DNA of 64,000 nucleotides from Roseateles_C aquae. GTDB taxonomy: Bacteria > Pseudomonadota > Gammaproteobacteria > Burkholderiales > Burkholderiaceae_C. Where the stretch lies: NCBI RefSeq assembly GCF_032337115.1, contig NZ_JAVXZY010000001.1:744001-808000 (forward strand). Direction: 5' to 3'. Both the position numbers and the translations under genes were made by a program. The notes below the pieces were generated by a model. The model searched no databases. It worked only from the letters and a program-made list of their open reading frames with translations, and was not told where the DNA came from. Below are positions 17,479 through 26,526 of the stretch, in pieces. The stretch's first letter is position 1, and the number at the start of each line of letters is the position of its first letter.

Positions 17479-18357
17479 TCACGGCCGATGAATGCGGCGA
17501 CGCTGCCGGCCCAGCCCCGCAAGCCCGATGAGGCCCAGCATGAGCAAGCTGGCCTGCGCCGGCTCCGGCACGGCACTGGCGGCATAGTCGTAGCCGCTGG
17601 CGCCCTGCGTGTTCAGGCCGGCCAGCGAGGGGCTCAGGCTGAAGCCGGCCGAATGGTAGAAGTCGGCACTGGCCGATCGGGCGCTGCGCGCATTGGCGCT
17701 GACGCTGGCGCCCACGGCCAGCATGGCGCTGACACTGATCTCATGGCCCACTGCCGTGTTCAGCACCAGGCTGAAGCTGCCCGGCAGATCGCGATCAGCC
17801 TGCCAGACCATCGAATCCAGCGCATGGCTGCTCAGATCGGTGAAGCGGATATCGGCCACGCCGTAGGCCGCCAAGGCACCACCCATCTCGAAGGAAGGTT
17901 GGCTGAGCGCGCCATCGATGCGGATGTTCAGCTTGTAGCTGACCGGCGTCCCCGCAGCCAAGCCGGCGCCCGTGACCAGCACGCTGTCGTAGAAGCCGGC
18001 CTTGACCTCGGCATCCGCATAGCCCTGGATGATCAGATGCCCGGTCGCATCACAGCAGTAGGGGAAGCTGGCCGAGGCGTAGGCCTTGAGCAGCCCCATA
18101 TGGGCCAGCACCTTGGCCTCGGCACGGCCTGCGCTGAGCGCGGCCGTGTCGTCCAGGCGCAGCCACTGCGTCGCCCGTGCATCGTTCAGCCAGTTGGCGT
18201 CGAGGCCGTGGTAGTCGGAGTCCTGGGGCTGCGGATAGCTGCGCATGACGTTGACGATGGTGTTGCCATAGAGCTGATAGGTGCCGGCCTGCGCCAGCCC
18301 GAGCCCGCAAAGGCCAGCGACGAGCATCAGCCGGATCAGCGATGCCGCGCGCCTCAT
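17479..18357 (-). CDS. PEP-CTERM sorting domain protein, unknown function
   Basis: 292-residue secreted protein. The signal peptide ends near GLGLAQA. A beta-rich middle region has no recognised domain. The C-terminus has the exosortase recognition unit: VPEPAQASLLMLGLIGLAGLG followed by RQRRR. In this family exosortase (EpsH/XrtA type) cleaves at PEP and the protein is sent to the surface or matrix. The ATG overlaps the upstream PEP-CTERM gene stop (ATGA) with GGGAG 8 bases before it; a longer in-frame stretch back to 18558 overlaps that gene and is rejected. No exosortase gene is in the window. Confidence 0.88.
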   Translation of the reverse strand: MRRAASLIRLMLVAGLCGLGLAQAGTYQLYGNTIVNVMRSYPQPQDSDYHGLDANWLNDARATQWLRLDDTAALSAGRAEAKVLAHMGLLKAYASASFPYCCDATGHLIIQGYADAEVKAGFYDSVLVTGAGLAAGTPVSYKLNIRIDGALSQPSFEMGGALAAYGVADIRFTDLSSHALDSMVWQADRDLPGSFSLVLNTAVGHEISVSAMLAVGASVSANARSARSASADFYHSAGFSLSPSLAGLNTQGASGYDYAASAVPEPAQASLLMLGLIGLAGLGRQRRRIHRP

Positions 18358-19013
18358 GCTGCGGCTCCCGGGCGACGACGCTGCTGCCAGGCGGCCACTG
18401 CCGGCAAGCCGCAGAGCAGCAGCCAGGCGGCGCCCGGTTCGGGCACGCTGCTGGTCATTTCCACCCGCAGGCCGGTCGGCGACTGCGTGCTCAGCGTGTC
18501 GAACTCCAGCACGTTCACGCCGGCAATGAAGCCGCTGCTGATGCCAAACCCAGTCCAACGATCGAACTGGGCGATGCCGCTGCCGCTCAGGGCCACGCCA
18601 TTGAGACGTATGGCCAGGCCGCTGTCATCGGCGGCCCAGCGCCCCTGGATGCGCAGGCTGGCGGCCTCGGCGGCGCTCAGCGTGAACTCGGTGCGCCAGG
18701 TGATTGCATCGCTGAGACCGGGCTGGTCGGCGAAGAAGATGGCGGGCGTGGGCACCAGCCAGGACGAGTCGGGCGTATCGAGCACCCAGCCGCCGACGGT
18801 GATCGGCGCTCCATCACCGGCGCGCACCGCATAACTGGATGGACCGAAGACCGGCGAACCGACGATCTGGTAGTGCGCATCGATGGCCGCGCCGGAGAGC
18901 GGATTGCCGGCGGCGTCGACGCCGGTGTTGTAGGGCCCGAGATGGGCCAGCGCCAGCGGGCTGAAGCAAAGCAGAACGGGCAGCAGCCCGCGGCGCAGAT
19001 GATGAATAGGCAT
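18354..19013 (-). CDS. PEP-CTERM sorting domain protein, unknown function
   Basis: 219 residues. ATG 19013 follows CAGGGAG. A signal peptide ends at SPLALA; the mature part starts HLGPYNTGVD and contains a jelly-roll-like region (LRIQGRWAADDSGLAIRLNG) resembling sugar-binding or collagen-binding-type sandwich folds of PEP-CTERM proteins. The C-terminus is VPEPGAAWLLLCGLPAVAA then QQRRRP, a full PEP-CTERM tail. It is the first gene of a coupled pair and lies 120 bases downstream of a Ser/Thr kinase, which suggests shared control by the ECF-kinase pair. Confidence 0.88.
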   Translation of the reverse strand: MPIHHLRRGLLPVLLCFSPLALAHLGPYNTGVDAAGNPLSGAAIDAHYQIVGSPVFGPSSYAVRAGDGAPITVGGWVLDTPDSSWLVPTPAIFFADQPGLSDAITWRTEFTLSAAEAASLRIQGRWAADDSGLAIRLNGVALSGSGIAQFDRWTGFGISSGFIAGVNVLEFDTLSTQSPTGLRVEMTSSVPEPGAAWLLLCGLPAVAAWQQRRRPGAAA

Positions 19014-19133
19014 GTGTAGCTCCCTGAACAGAGTGGCATGCCAGCTGGCATGCCTGGTGAGGCGCAAGGACAAGCTTGCCTGCACACATACGCAAGCCGG
19101 CCCGCCCTCCGGCCACCCGACTGCCCGGCCCCC

Positions 19134-21224
19134 CTAAGGTGTGGGAGCGCAGCCCCTGCTGGTGCCAGGCGCCTGCAGGCCTTGCAAGGCGCGCTCGAGC
19201 GCCAGGCCGCTGGGCCGCTGAACCTGAGCGGCACACAGCCGCGCGGCGAGCTCCGCGAGTTCTCGCAACGGCTGCCGCGCCAACCGTGCCTCGGCCCCAA
19301 GGCTGGCCTGCAGGTGCTGCAAGGCCTGCAGCGCCGACTGCAGGGCCGGCTCGGCCTGGCCCAAGCCTTGCTGCAAGCGGGCCTGCTGCACCAGCAGGCG
19401 GACGTGGTCAAGCGCGACATAGGGTTCCGCGTGCCGCAGCAAGGCTTCGGCCTGCGCGAGCGTCTGCAAGGCCTGCTGCGAACGCCCCTCGCCGGCCTCC
19501 AGGCGGGCCAGGCCCAGCAGCGTCGCAACGCGGCCGCTGTCGCTGGGCGCATCCGCCTCATAACGGCGCAAAGCCTGCTGCAGGGCGCGGTATTGGGCAG
19601 GCGCTCGTGCTTGCGGCTCCGCCGTGCCCAGGCCCAGCCTGTCGGCTTCGGCCAGCCACCACTCGGCCCGCAGCATGCCGCGCTCGGGCAACTCGGCGTC
19701 GAGCGCCTTCAACAGGCGTTCGGCCGCCGGGCCGTCCTGAAGCGCCAAGGTCGGCCAGACCAGGGCCATGCCGGCCGCCTGGGCGCGCGGGTCGCTGCCA
19801 CCCCAGCGCGCCAAGGCCTGTGTGCGCCGCAGCTGCCCCAGCGCGCGGCTGCGCTCGGCCTCGCCCAGGTAGTCGTAGACGGTGGCGCTGACCTTGAGCA
19901 GCTCGTCGGCCAGCTCCGGATCGCTGGGCAGCAAAGCCTCGATCTGCGCCAGCTTCTGCTGCATCAGCGCGCGCATCAGCAGCTCGGGCCGCGCTGCCTC
20001 GGCCTGGCGCGGATCCAGCGTGCGCAGCAGGTCCAAGAGATAGCGATTGGCCAGCTGGGCGCGGCGCGCCTGCACACCGGCCTCGTGGGCCTGCCAGAGC
20101 GCCAGCGACAAACCGAGCAGCAGCGCCGCCACGCCCAGACCCGCGAGCGGCGCCGCGGCACGATGACGGCGCAGCCAGCAACGCCAGCGGTAGGCCCAGC
20201 GCTGGGGCATGGCCTGCACCGGCCAGTGCTCCAGCCAACGCTGCAACTCGGCAGCCAGGGCCTCGACGCTGCCATAGCGCTGCGCCGGATCGGCCGCCGA
20301 GGCCTGTTCAATCACCGCCTGCAGCGCCGGCTCAGGCGCGGCGTCTGGCCGGCCGGCCCTCAGCACATCGAGCAGCACCTGGCCCAGCGCGTACACATCA
20401 GCACCCACCGTCAGCGCCTGGCCGGCGCGCTGCTCGGGCGGCGAATAACGCGGTGTGTGCGCAGCCGGCAGCAGCGCGGCGCGAGCCGGGCCGGCCTGGC
20501 CCTCGTCGATATCCAGCAGGCGGGCAATGCCGAAGTCCAGCAGCTTCACCTGGCCCTCTTGATTGACGAGGATATTGGCCGGCTTCAGATCGCCATGAAC
20601 GATCAGCCGCCCGTGGGCATGAGCCACGGCAGCCAGCACCTGGAGGAAGAGCTGCACCCGCTGCCGCAGCGGCAGGCCATGCACATGGGCGTTGAGGGGC
20701 TGGCCGAGCACGCATTCCATCGCCAGATATGTCTGGCCGCTGGCGTCGACCCCGGCGTCGTAGAGCCGGGCAATACCCGGATGCTCCAGCGCGGCGAGCA
20801 GATCGCGTTCACGCTCGAAACGTTGCGCCGCGGCCGACGGTGTTTCGGCCAGCGCAAACGGCAACTTCAGCGCCACCAGGCGGCGCGGGCCGCCCTGCTG
20901 CTCGGCCTGCCAGACGCCGGACATGCCGCCCTGCCCGAGCAGGCGCAACAGGCGGTAGGGCCCGATGGCATCGCCCGGCTGCTGCTGTGGCGGCGCCAAG
21001 GCAGCCTGGAGCAGCGCAGCGTCGGGCATGCGCAGTTCGGTGTCCAGCGCATCGGCACGCAGCAAGCGATCCACGGCCCGCGCCACCGCCGGGGAACTCT
21101 CGCCCAGCACCTGCAGGCGGCGGGTCCGTTCATCGGTGGGCAGCTCGATCAGCAGGTCAAACTGCGCCGAAACCTCGGCCCACAGCGCGGGGGTCAGCAG
21201 CGTTGCCCTGGGACTGTCACTCAC
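19134..21224 (-). CDS. Membrane Ser/Thr protein kinase with C-terminal helical (TPR-like) sensor
   Basis: 696 residues. The kinase domain runs about 90-330: Gly loop LLGQGGMSGVW (95-105), Lys120 (VALK), catalytic loop HGDLKPAN (210-217) with Gly where most kinases have Arg, DFG at 230-232, and RYSPPEQ as the APE equivalent. A single membrane helix (LAGLGVAALLLGLSLALW) follows at about 355-375. The remaining 320 residues are Leu/Ala-rich helical pairs resembling TPR repeats, probably periplasmic. An N-terminal 90-residue helical stretch precedes the kinase. It is 33 bases downstream of an ECF sigma gene, a pairing known in other bacteria where the kinase controls the sigma factor. Confidence 0.92.
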   Translation of the reverse strand: MSDSPRATLLTPALWAEVSAQFDLLIELPTDERTRRLQVLGESSPAVARAVDRLLRADALDTELRMPDAALLQAALAPPQQQPGDAIGPYRLLRLLGQGGMSGVWQAEQQGGPRRLVALKLPFALAETPSAAAQRFERERDLLAALEHPGIARLYDAGVDASGQTYLAMECVLGQPLNAHVHGLPLRQRVQLFLQVLAAVAHAHGRLIVHGDLKPANILVNQEGQVKLLDFGIARLLDIDEGQAGPARAALLPAAHTPRYSPPEQRAGQALTVGADVYALGQVLLDVLRAGRPDAAPEPALQAVIEQASAADPAQRYGSVEALAAELQRWLEHWPVQAMPQRWAYRWRCWLRRHRAAAPLAGLGVAALLLGLSLALWQAHEAGVQARRAQLANRYLLDLLRTLDPRQAEAARPELLMRALMQQKLAQIEALLPSDPELADELLKVSATVYDYLGEAERSRALGQLRRTQALARWGGSDPRAQAAGMALVWPTLALQDGPAAERLLKALDAELPERGMLRAEWWLAEADRLGLGTAEPQARAPAQYRALQQALRRYEADAPSDSGRVATLLGLARLEAGEGRSQQALQTLAQAEALLRHAEPYVALDHVRLLVQQARLQQGLGQAEPALQSALQALQHLQASLGAEARLARQPLRELAELAARLCAAQVQRPSGLALERALQGLQAPGTSRGCAPTP

Positions 21225-21257
21225 GATAGGACGTACGTGAAAGGCCGAGCAAAGCGG

Positions 21258-21818
21258 TCAACCCTGCAGCTCAGCGAGCAGGAAGGCACGGGCCTTGGCC
21301 CACTGGCGGCGCACGGTGCGCTCGCTCAAGCCCAGCGCCTCGGCGGTCTCGGCCTCGGTGTAGCCGCCGTAGAAGCGCAGCTCCACCAGCTCGGCCAGCG
21401 CCGGGTCGAGCTGCTGCAGCGCCACCAGCGCGGCATCCACATCGATCAGCGATTCGGCAGCTGCAGTAGCGCCCAATGCCCGGGTGTCCCAGGTCTGGCG
21501 TTGCCAGTCGCCGCCATGGCGCTGCGCCTGGCGCCGGCGCACATGATCGATCAGGATGTGGCGCATGGCCTGGGAAGCCAGGCTGTAGAAATGCTTGCGC
21601 CCGTGCAAGGGCCCCAGCTGGGCCGAGACAAACCGGATAAAGCATTCGTGCACCAGCGCCTCGGTGTCCAGCAAGGTGGGCACCTGATGGCCATGCAGGC
21701 GCGCCCGCGCAATGCGGCGCAGCTCCGGGTAGATCAGGCGAAAGGCCTGATCGCCAGCCGCGCCGTCCCCGGCACGGGCCTGTTCCAGCAAGACCGTGAG
21801 CTCCACCCCTGAGTTCAT
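21258..21818 (-). CDS. ECF-type RNA polymerase sigma factor (kinase-linked)
   Basis: 186 residues with sigma region 2 (LIYPELRRIARARLHG, ALVHECFIRF, FYSLASQAMRHILIDHVRRRQAQ) and region 4 (LDPALAELVELRFYGGYTEAETAEALGLSERTVRRQWAKARAFL). Sequence style matches the TIGR02999 group of ECF-like factors, commonly beside Ser/Thr kinases. No anti-sigma factor is seen; the downstream kinase probably plays the control role. Likely targets include the two PEP-CTERM genes below it, by position only. Confidence 0.93.
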   Translation of the reverse strand: MNSGVELTVLLEQARAGDGAAGDQAFRLIYPELRRIARARLHGHQVPTLLDTEALVHECFIRFVSAQLGPLHGRKHFYSLASQAMRHILIDHVRRRQAQRHGGDWQRQTWDTRALGATAAAESLIDVDAALVALQQLDPALAELVELRFYGGYTEAETAEALGLSERTVRRQWAKARAFLLAELQG

Positions 21819-21886
21819 GGGGCGCAGTATGGCAGAGCAGCTTTGCGCTCAGCCCCAGGCAGACAGCTGCGCAGAATCACGCCATT

Positions 21887-22735
21887 TCAAGAGCGGCTCT
21901 TGCGCCCGGTGAGCCCGTTGATCCAGGGGCCTAGCTTGGCCGAGGCGGGCACCTGCAGCCTGGCGTCCTCGGGCAGGCCGCGGGCCGACAGGATGGCGCA
22001 CTGGCTCTTGGGCTTTTCGACCTTGGCGGCCTTCTTGTCGCCCGCCTCGGCCGCCTCATCTTCATCGCCAAACTGATCGGTCTCGTAGAGGTAGAGCAGC
22101 CGGCTGCTGCCATTGGCCCATTGCCAGTGGCCCGGCGGCTCGCCGATGGGTTGGCACAGGGCCACGCCGGACACATCGGGAATCAGCCAGCGAAAGGCCC
22201 AGGGCAGCAGGCCCTTGAAATCGGTGACCATGGCACGCAGGGTCTGGTCGGTCTTCTGCAGCACCGCCGGGCTCAAGGTTGCCGGCTTGGCCAGCACATC
22301 GAGTTCCAGACCCACGCCCATGCTGCCCTTGGGCTGGTTGGTGATCAGCTTGGCGTGTTCCGAGCGTTCCACACTCAACGGCGGCAGGCGCACCAGCCCC
22401 TTGGCATCGAGGCCCACATCCAGCACCTCCTCGCTGCCGTCGTCAAACTCGATCTCGATCTTGGTGCCGCGGGCCGGCCGCCCCCCGTTCTTGCCCACCA
22501 CCTTGAAGTCCAGGCGCACCGTCTCGTTGCCGTGCTTTTGCGCGATCCGGTCGATCTTGTAGATGAACTTGGCCGGCATCACGGCCGGGTCGGGAGAGCG
22601 CTTGCCCACCACCTCGACCGGCGCCAGCGAGGCCTCGGGCTTTGCCTCAGCGCCCTCGGCCCGAGCTACGCCGGAGGCACTAACTAGGGCCGCCAGGGTC
22701 AACACGGCCCCACAACACATCATGTTCTGATTCAC
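21887..22735 (-). CDS. Exported protein of unknown function
   Basis: About 282 residues. A hydrophobic N-terminus (MCCGAVLTLAALVSASGVARA) is a signal peptide; a Cys pair within it leaves open a lipoprotein. The mature part has a VEVVGKRSPDPAVMPAKF segment, a beta-rich middle with KVVGKNGGRPARGTKIEIEF (immunoglobulin-like in feel), a charged linker (DEDEAAEAGDKKAAKVEKPK) and a Cys-containing end. Start may be GTG 22735 or ATG 22723. I do not recognise the family. It lies between the ECF sigma gene and gcdH, same strand. Confidence 0.7.
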   Translation of the reverse strand: MNQNMMCCGAVLTLAALVSASGVARAEGAEAKPEASLAPVEVVGKRSPDPAVMPAKFIYKIDRIAQKHGNETVRLDFKVVGKNGGRPARGTKIEIEFDDGSEEVLDVGLDAKGLVRLPPLSVERSEHAKLITNQPKGSMGVGLELDVLAKPATLSPAVLQKTDQTLRAMVTDFKGLLPWAFRWLIPDVSGVALCQPIGEPPGHWQWANGSSRLLYLYETDQFGDEDEAAEAGDKKAAKVEKPKSQCAILSARGLPEDARLQVPASAKLGPWINGLTGRKSRS

Positions 22736-22867
22736 TGTCAAGACTCACCGCGCTGTCCGCGCTTCAGGCTGCACGCCGGCTGGCGATGCCAGGCCGGTCC
22801 AAACAGGGCGGGAGTCTATCGAGCATGCCTCGGCCGTCTGCCGGCATGGGCATGAATTGCCGTCTCA

Positions 22868-22884
22868 GGCGCATGAAATGCGCC
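22868..22884 (-). terminator. Short hairpin downstream of gcdH
   Basis: GGCGCAT-GAA-ATGCGCC is a perfect 7-bp stem with a 3-base loop, 10 bases past the gcdH stop. It lacks a clear T-run, so it may be a weak terminator or an mRNA-end stabiliser. Confidence 0.4.
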
Positions 22885-22894
22885 AGGCTGGGGA

Positions 22895-24073
22895 TCAGAA
22901 TGCTGCGATGCCGGTCATCGCGCGGCCGAGGATCAGCGCATGGATGTCGTGCGTGCCCTCGTAGGTGTTGACGACTTCCAGATTGACCAGGTGGCGAGCG
23001 ATGCCGAACTCGTCGCTGATGCCATTGCCGCCCAGCATGTCGCGCGCGGTGCGGGCGATTTCCAGGCTCTTGCCGCAGCTGTTGCGCTTCATGATGGAGG
23101 TGATCTCGACGGCGGCCGAGCCTTCGTCCTTCATCCGCCCCAGGCGCAGGCAGCCCTGCAGGCCCAGCGTGATCTCGGTCTGCATATCGGCCAACTTCTT
23201 CTGGATCAGCTGATTGGCGGCCAGCGGCTTGCCGAACTGCTTGCGGTCCAGCACGTACTGGCGGGCCTTGTGCCAGCAGTCTTCAGCGGCGCCCAAGGCG
23301 CCCCAGGCGATGCCGTAGCGGGCGCTGTTCAGGCAGGTGAACGGCCCCTTCAGGCCGCGCACCTCGGGGAAGGCGTTCTCCTCGGGGCAGAAGACTTCGT
23401 CCATGACGATCTCGCCGGTGATCGAGGCACGCAGGCCCACCTTGCCGTGGATGGCCGGCGCGCTGAGCCCCTTCCAGCCCTTCTCCAACACGAAGCCGCG
23501 GATCGCGCCTTCATCGTCCTTGGCCCAGACCACGAACACATCGGCCACCGGTGAGTTGGTGATCCACATCTTGCTGCCGCTGAGGCTGTAGCCGCCCGCC
23601 ACCTTCTTGGCGCGGGTGACCATGGAACCGGGGTCGGAACCGTGATTCGGCTCGGTCAGGCCGAAGCAGCCGATCCATTCGCCGGTGGCCAGCTTGGGCA
23701 GGTATTTCTGCTTGGTGGCCTCGTTGCCGAATTCATTGATCGGCACCATGACCAGCGAACTCTGCACGCTCATCATGGAGCGGTAGCCGGAATCGACGCG
23801 CTCGACCTCGCGGGCGATCAGGCCATAGGCCACATAGTTCAGGCCGGGGCCGCCGTACTCGGGTGCAATCGTCGGGCCGAGCAGGCCGATCTCGCCCATC
23901 TCGCGGAAGATCTCCAGATCGGTACGCTCGTTGCGGAAGGCCTCCAGCACGCGCGGCACCAGGCGCTCCTGGCAGTAGGCGGCGGCCGCCTCGCGCACCA
24001 TCCGTTCATCGTCGCTGAGCTGTTCGTTCAGCAGCAGCGGATCGTCCCAGTGAAAGCTTGCCTTGGTGGCCAT
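22895..24073 (-). CDS. gcdH: Glutaryl-CoA dehydrogenase
   Basis: 392-residue FAD enzyme that oxidises and decarboxylates glutaryl-CoA to crotonyl-CoA, in lysine, tryptophan or aromatic breakdown. The start ATG 24073 is preceded by GGAG. Acyl-CoA dehydrogenase marks: CFGLTEPNHGSDPGSM, KMWITNSPVADVFVVWAK, RKQFGKPLAANQLIQKKLADM, and NTYEGTHDIHALILGRA where E372 matches the catalytic Glu of the GcdH subgroup. SDPGSM and the TYEGTHDIHALILGRAMTG ending set it apart from other acyl-CoA dehydrogenases. A divergent LysR regulator lies 149 bases away. It may take the glutaryl- or pimeloyl-type end product of catabolism in this strain. Confidence 0.95.
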   Translation of the reverse strand: MATKASFHWDDPLLLNEQLSDDERMVREAAAAYCQERLVPRVLEAFRNERTDLEIFREMGEIGLLGPTIAPEYGGPGLNYVAYGLIAREVERVDSGYRSMMSVQSSLVMVPINEFGNEATKQKYLPKLATGEWIGCFGLTEPNHGSDPGSMVTRAKKVAGGYSLSGSKMWITNSPVADVFVVWAKDDEGAIRGFVLEKGWKGLSAPAIHGKVGLRASITGEIVMDEVFCPEENAFPEVRGLKGPFTCLNSARYGIAWGALGAAEDCWHKARQYVLDRKQFGKPLAANQLIQKKLADMQTEITLGLQGCLRLGRMKDEGSAAVEITSIMKRNSCGKSLEIARTARDMLGGNGISDEFGIARHLVNLEVVNTYEGTHDIHALILGRAMTGIAAF

Positions 24074-24222
24074 GATGGTCTCCTGTCTTGGTCTGGTAAG
24101 TCTTTGGTGGCTGGCCGGGTGCCCGCGCGTGCGAACACTGATGACCTTGATGATGCGCAAGTATTCCCTGTGAGACGATTCGTGTCCAATACGATTCAGC
24201 CATCCACCAATAGGCATTGAAT
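24074..24222. promoter_or_regulatory. Divergent promoter region gcdH / LysR with imperfect dyad
   Basis: The gap contains the imperfect dyad ATTCGT-N7-ACGAT around 24178-24196, close to the T-N11-A form of LysR-family sites. It is placed so one regulator dimer pair could act on both genes. No clear -35/-10 pair is claimed. Confidence 0.4.
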
Positions 24223-25158
24223 ATGGCCACATCGGGCAATTCCCGCCACGCCAGCAGCGCCGCCAGCGCAGCACTCTCACGCGTCGAACTGCGCCATCTG
24301 CGCTACTTTCTTGCGCTGGCCGAGGAGTTGCACTTTGGCCGTGCGGCGCAGCGGCTGGCGATGTCGCAGCCGCCGCTGTCGGTGGCCTTGCAGCAGCTGG
24401 AAGCGGCCGTGGGCGCCCGGCTGCTGGATCGCGATAGCAAGGGCGTGCGCCTGACCCCCGCCGGCGAGAGTTTTCGCGCCAGCGCGCAGGCCCTGCTCGG
24501 CCGCGTCGAAGAGGCCTGCGCGCAGGCCCGCGAGGTGCAGGCCGGCGAGGTCGGCCGGCTGCGCCTGGGCTTTGTCGGCTCGACGCTGTTCCACGGCCTG
24601 CCGGCCTGGCTGCAAGCTTTCCAGGCCTCGCATCCCCGTGTGGAAGTGGTGGTGATCGAGCTGAACTCGCAGGATCAGATCCAGGCCTTGCTGCAGGAAG
24701 AGCTGGACCTCGCCCTCTTGCACACCGACCGCTTGCCACCCAGCCTGGCCTGCGAGCCGCTGTACGACGAGCCCTTTCTGGCCTGCCTGCCCGCCGCCCA
24801 CCCGGCCGCCGCCAAACGCCGCGTCGCGCTGGCCTCGCTGAGCGAACAGCCCTTCATCCTGTTCTCGCGCAAGGGTTCGCCGGACTACCACGCCCGCATC
24901 GTCGAGATGTGCCGCCAGCAAGGCTTCTACCCGCGGCTGCAGCACGAGGGCCGGCACTGGCTGTCGGTCGTCTCCCTGGTCGCCCGCGGCCTCGGCGTCT
25001 CCATCGTGCCGGCGGCCTTTCAGGACGCGGGCATCCAGGGCGCGGTGTTCAAGCCCTTGGCCGAGACGATGGAGCGCAGCCGGGTCTTTGCGGCCTGGCG
25101 GGACGATTCGGCGCCGGCACTGCGGGCCGCGTTTTTGGCGGCGAGGAATGGGGCTTGA
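24223..25158 (+). CDS. LysR-family transcriptional regulator, divergent from gcdH
   Basis: 311 residues from ATG 24223. The N-terminal winged helix-turn-helix reads ELRHLRYFLALAEELHFGRAAQRLAMSQPPLSVALQQLE; the rest is the periplasmic-binding-protein-like effector domain (GFVGSTLFHGLPAWLQAF, ELNSQDQIQALLQEELDLALLH). Divergent placement next to gcdH suggests that it controls glutaryl-CoA metabolism. A decayed partial paralogue of its last 45 residues lies 2 kb downstream at 27155-27300. Confidence 0.93.
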   Translation: MATSGNSRHASSAASAALSRVELRHLRYFLALAEELHFGRAAQRLAMSQPPLSVALQQLEAAVGARLLDRDSKGVRLTPAGESFRASAQALLGRVEEACAQAREVQAGEVGRLRLGFVGSTLFHGLPAWLQAFQASHPRVEVVVIELNSQDQIQALLQEELDLALLHTDRLPPSLACEPLYDEPFLACLPAAHPAAAKRRVALASLSEQPFILFSRKGSPDYHARIVEMCRQQGFYPRLQHEGRHWLSVVSLVARGLGVSIVPAAFQDAGIQGAVFKPLAETMERSRVFAAWRDDSAPALRAAFLAARNGA

Positions 25159-25345
25159 GCCAATGGCGTTGGCGCCTTGCGCGTCGGCCTTGAGTTGACA
25201 GAGCGCGCTTGTCACGCCGAGTGTGTCGCATGGCCAAGCACTGCCCAGTCCCTGCCAGCGGCCGATTCTTTTGAGCCACCTGCCAAGTCCAAAGCTTTGG
25301 ACACTCATTCTGTTCGTTACCAGTCATGACCTTGGAGAGCGCCAA

Positions 25346-25535
25346 GATGATGGGACGACATGCGCGCGGTTAGGATCGACTGTTCCACTCATTCAAGCTC
25401 AAAGACCACGCCCCCTGAGCCACCTGATGCGCGGCATTGAGCGCTGCCTCGACTTCGCTGGTCTGCGCGAGCGCCTCGCTGAGCACGACGGCCCGATCAG
25501 TCGCCCGTCCATCGATCCTGCGCTGATGCCACGCA
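25346..25535 (+). pseudogene. Remnant of an IS transposase N-terminus
   Basis: After a GGAG site the sequence starts MMGRHARG, then hits a TAG (25370), continues DRLFHSFKLKDHAP and shifts frame to SHLMRGIERCLDFAGLRERL...GPISRPSIDPALM. These pieces match, in order, the N-terminus of IS1182/IS5-type transposases (MMGR..., LF.SF.L.DHVP, HLLR.I..FLDFS.LR..L, RPSIDPELM). The normal continuation (IRMLLVGYCYGIRSERRL) is missing. It is a dead fragment, with at least one stop, one frameshift and a 3' deletion. The rest of 25159-25762 shows no gene. Confidence 0.72.
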
Positions 25536-25762
25536 GCTCACAGCAGGCTGCAGCGACGGCATTGGCTCCAAACGTCGCCAGTGCGGAGAACACACCTCTT
25601 CAAGATCGAGCAGCCTGGCAGCGTTCGTTGCTCACCGGGCCCCGCAGGCGGCTATCGGCCAACAACCGCTTCGCGATCAAGTGCACTCGATGTGGCACTT
25701 CCGGCCTCCCCGGCAAAGGCCCACAGCCTCACGCTGCGGATTGCTCAGGCAAGCCAAGCCGG

Positions 25763-26179
25763 TCAGTTCCTTGAGGGCGGCCGAAGCATTTCACGGTGCA
25801 AGCCCCAATACTCGACCGCAGCGACGAGCACAGATGACTCGCCCTCGTCGACATGGGCGTCGACTTCTGCGAGTTCGACACAGACGCGCAACAAGGTCAG
25901 CCGCAGCCCCGGATCCTGAATCTCGCCCATCAGGTCCGCCAACGTGCGCTCGTCCACCGGGCACGCGCCGGCCCATTGCAACTGGCCGCTCGAATGCAAG
26001 TCTTCGCAGCAGCTGTCCAGCAGCGCGTGCAGCTCATGCCGCGCCAGGCCTAGCCGCTCATGGACGGCAAGCCGGTCGAGACACTCGATCTCAGCGTCTG
26101 CGATCTCGCCGTCGGCGACCACCGTCAGCGCGACGATGCGGGCTGCGGCCTGAGGACTGTTCACGGGATAGCTACGCAT
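25763..26179 (-). CDS. TerB-like (tellurite-resistance family) cytoplasmic protein
   Basis: 138 residues; ATG 26179 follows AAGGAGA. All-helical protein with the acidic, metal-binding-like signature of TerB domains in two halves: ALTVVADGEIADAEIECLDRLA and VCVELAEVDAHVDEGESSVLVAAV. TerB domains occur in tellurite/stress clusters and in DjlA-like proteins. No ter operon is near, so function is open. It sits inside a gene-poor stretch with mobile-element scars. Confidence 0.78.
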   Translation of the reverse strand: MRSYPVNSPQAAARIVALTVVADGEIADAEIECLDRLAVHERLGLARHELHALLDSCCEDLHSSGQLQWAGACPVDERTLADLMGEIQDPGLRLTLLRVCVELAEVDAHVDEGESSVLVAAVEYWGLHREMLRPPSRN

Positions 26180-26526
26180 GAGGGGTCTCCTTGCTGGCTG
26201 ATGGACTCGGGGCAATCAAAGCTATTGCTCAGCCAGGACTTCCTGCGATTGCCCAGCTGGACTTGGCCTTGTTCATAGTCGGAATAACGAATTACGGCGA
26301 TGTTTGCACTGACGCGTTGGCGGCCGGCGCTGGCGTCACCGTTGCCGAACGCTCGATCAGCTGGTCGGTTTCACTGCGCTCCAGCCCAACGCCGCCGCAT
26401 TGCGGCCGGTAGTCGAGCTGAAGCAGGACCGGGGGCAATCGGCGCCGAAGCCGTGGCCTGCACGTGAGTGCGCGAGGCGATGGGTGTCATCGAGTCCATG
26501 GTGTTTTGCCCTTCGGTCGTTCGAGT
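26180..26526. other. Gap without recognised gene
   Basis: 347 bases between the TerB-like and HPF-like genes. Short frames exist on both strands but none has a ribosome site plus protein-like composition, and I recognise no RNA or repeat in it. Given the transposase and LysR remnants on either side, it may be decayed DNA. Confidence 0.4.

Noticed and set aside
19038..21812. 924-codon plus-strand open frame opposite the kinase and sigma factor
   Set aside because: Antisense to two well-recognised genes with no motif of its own.
25223..25774. 183-codon plus-strand frame as an intact gene
   Set aside because: Only its middle resembles a transposase N-terminus; the rest does not continue the family, so it is treated as a remnant.
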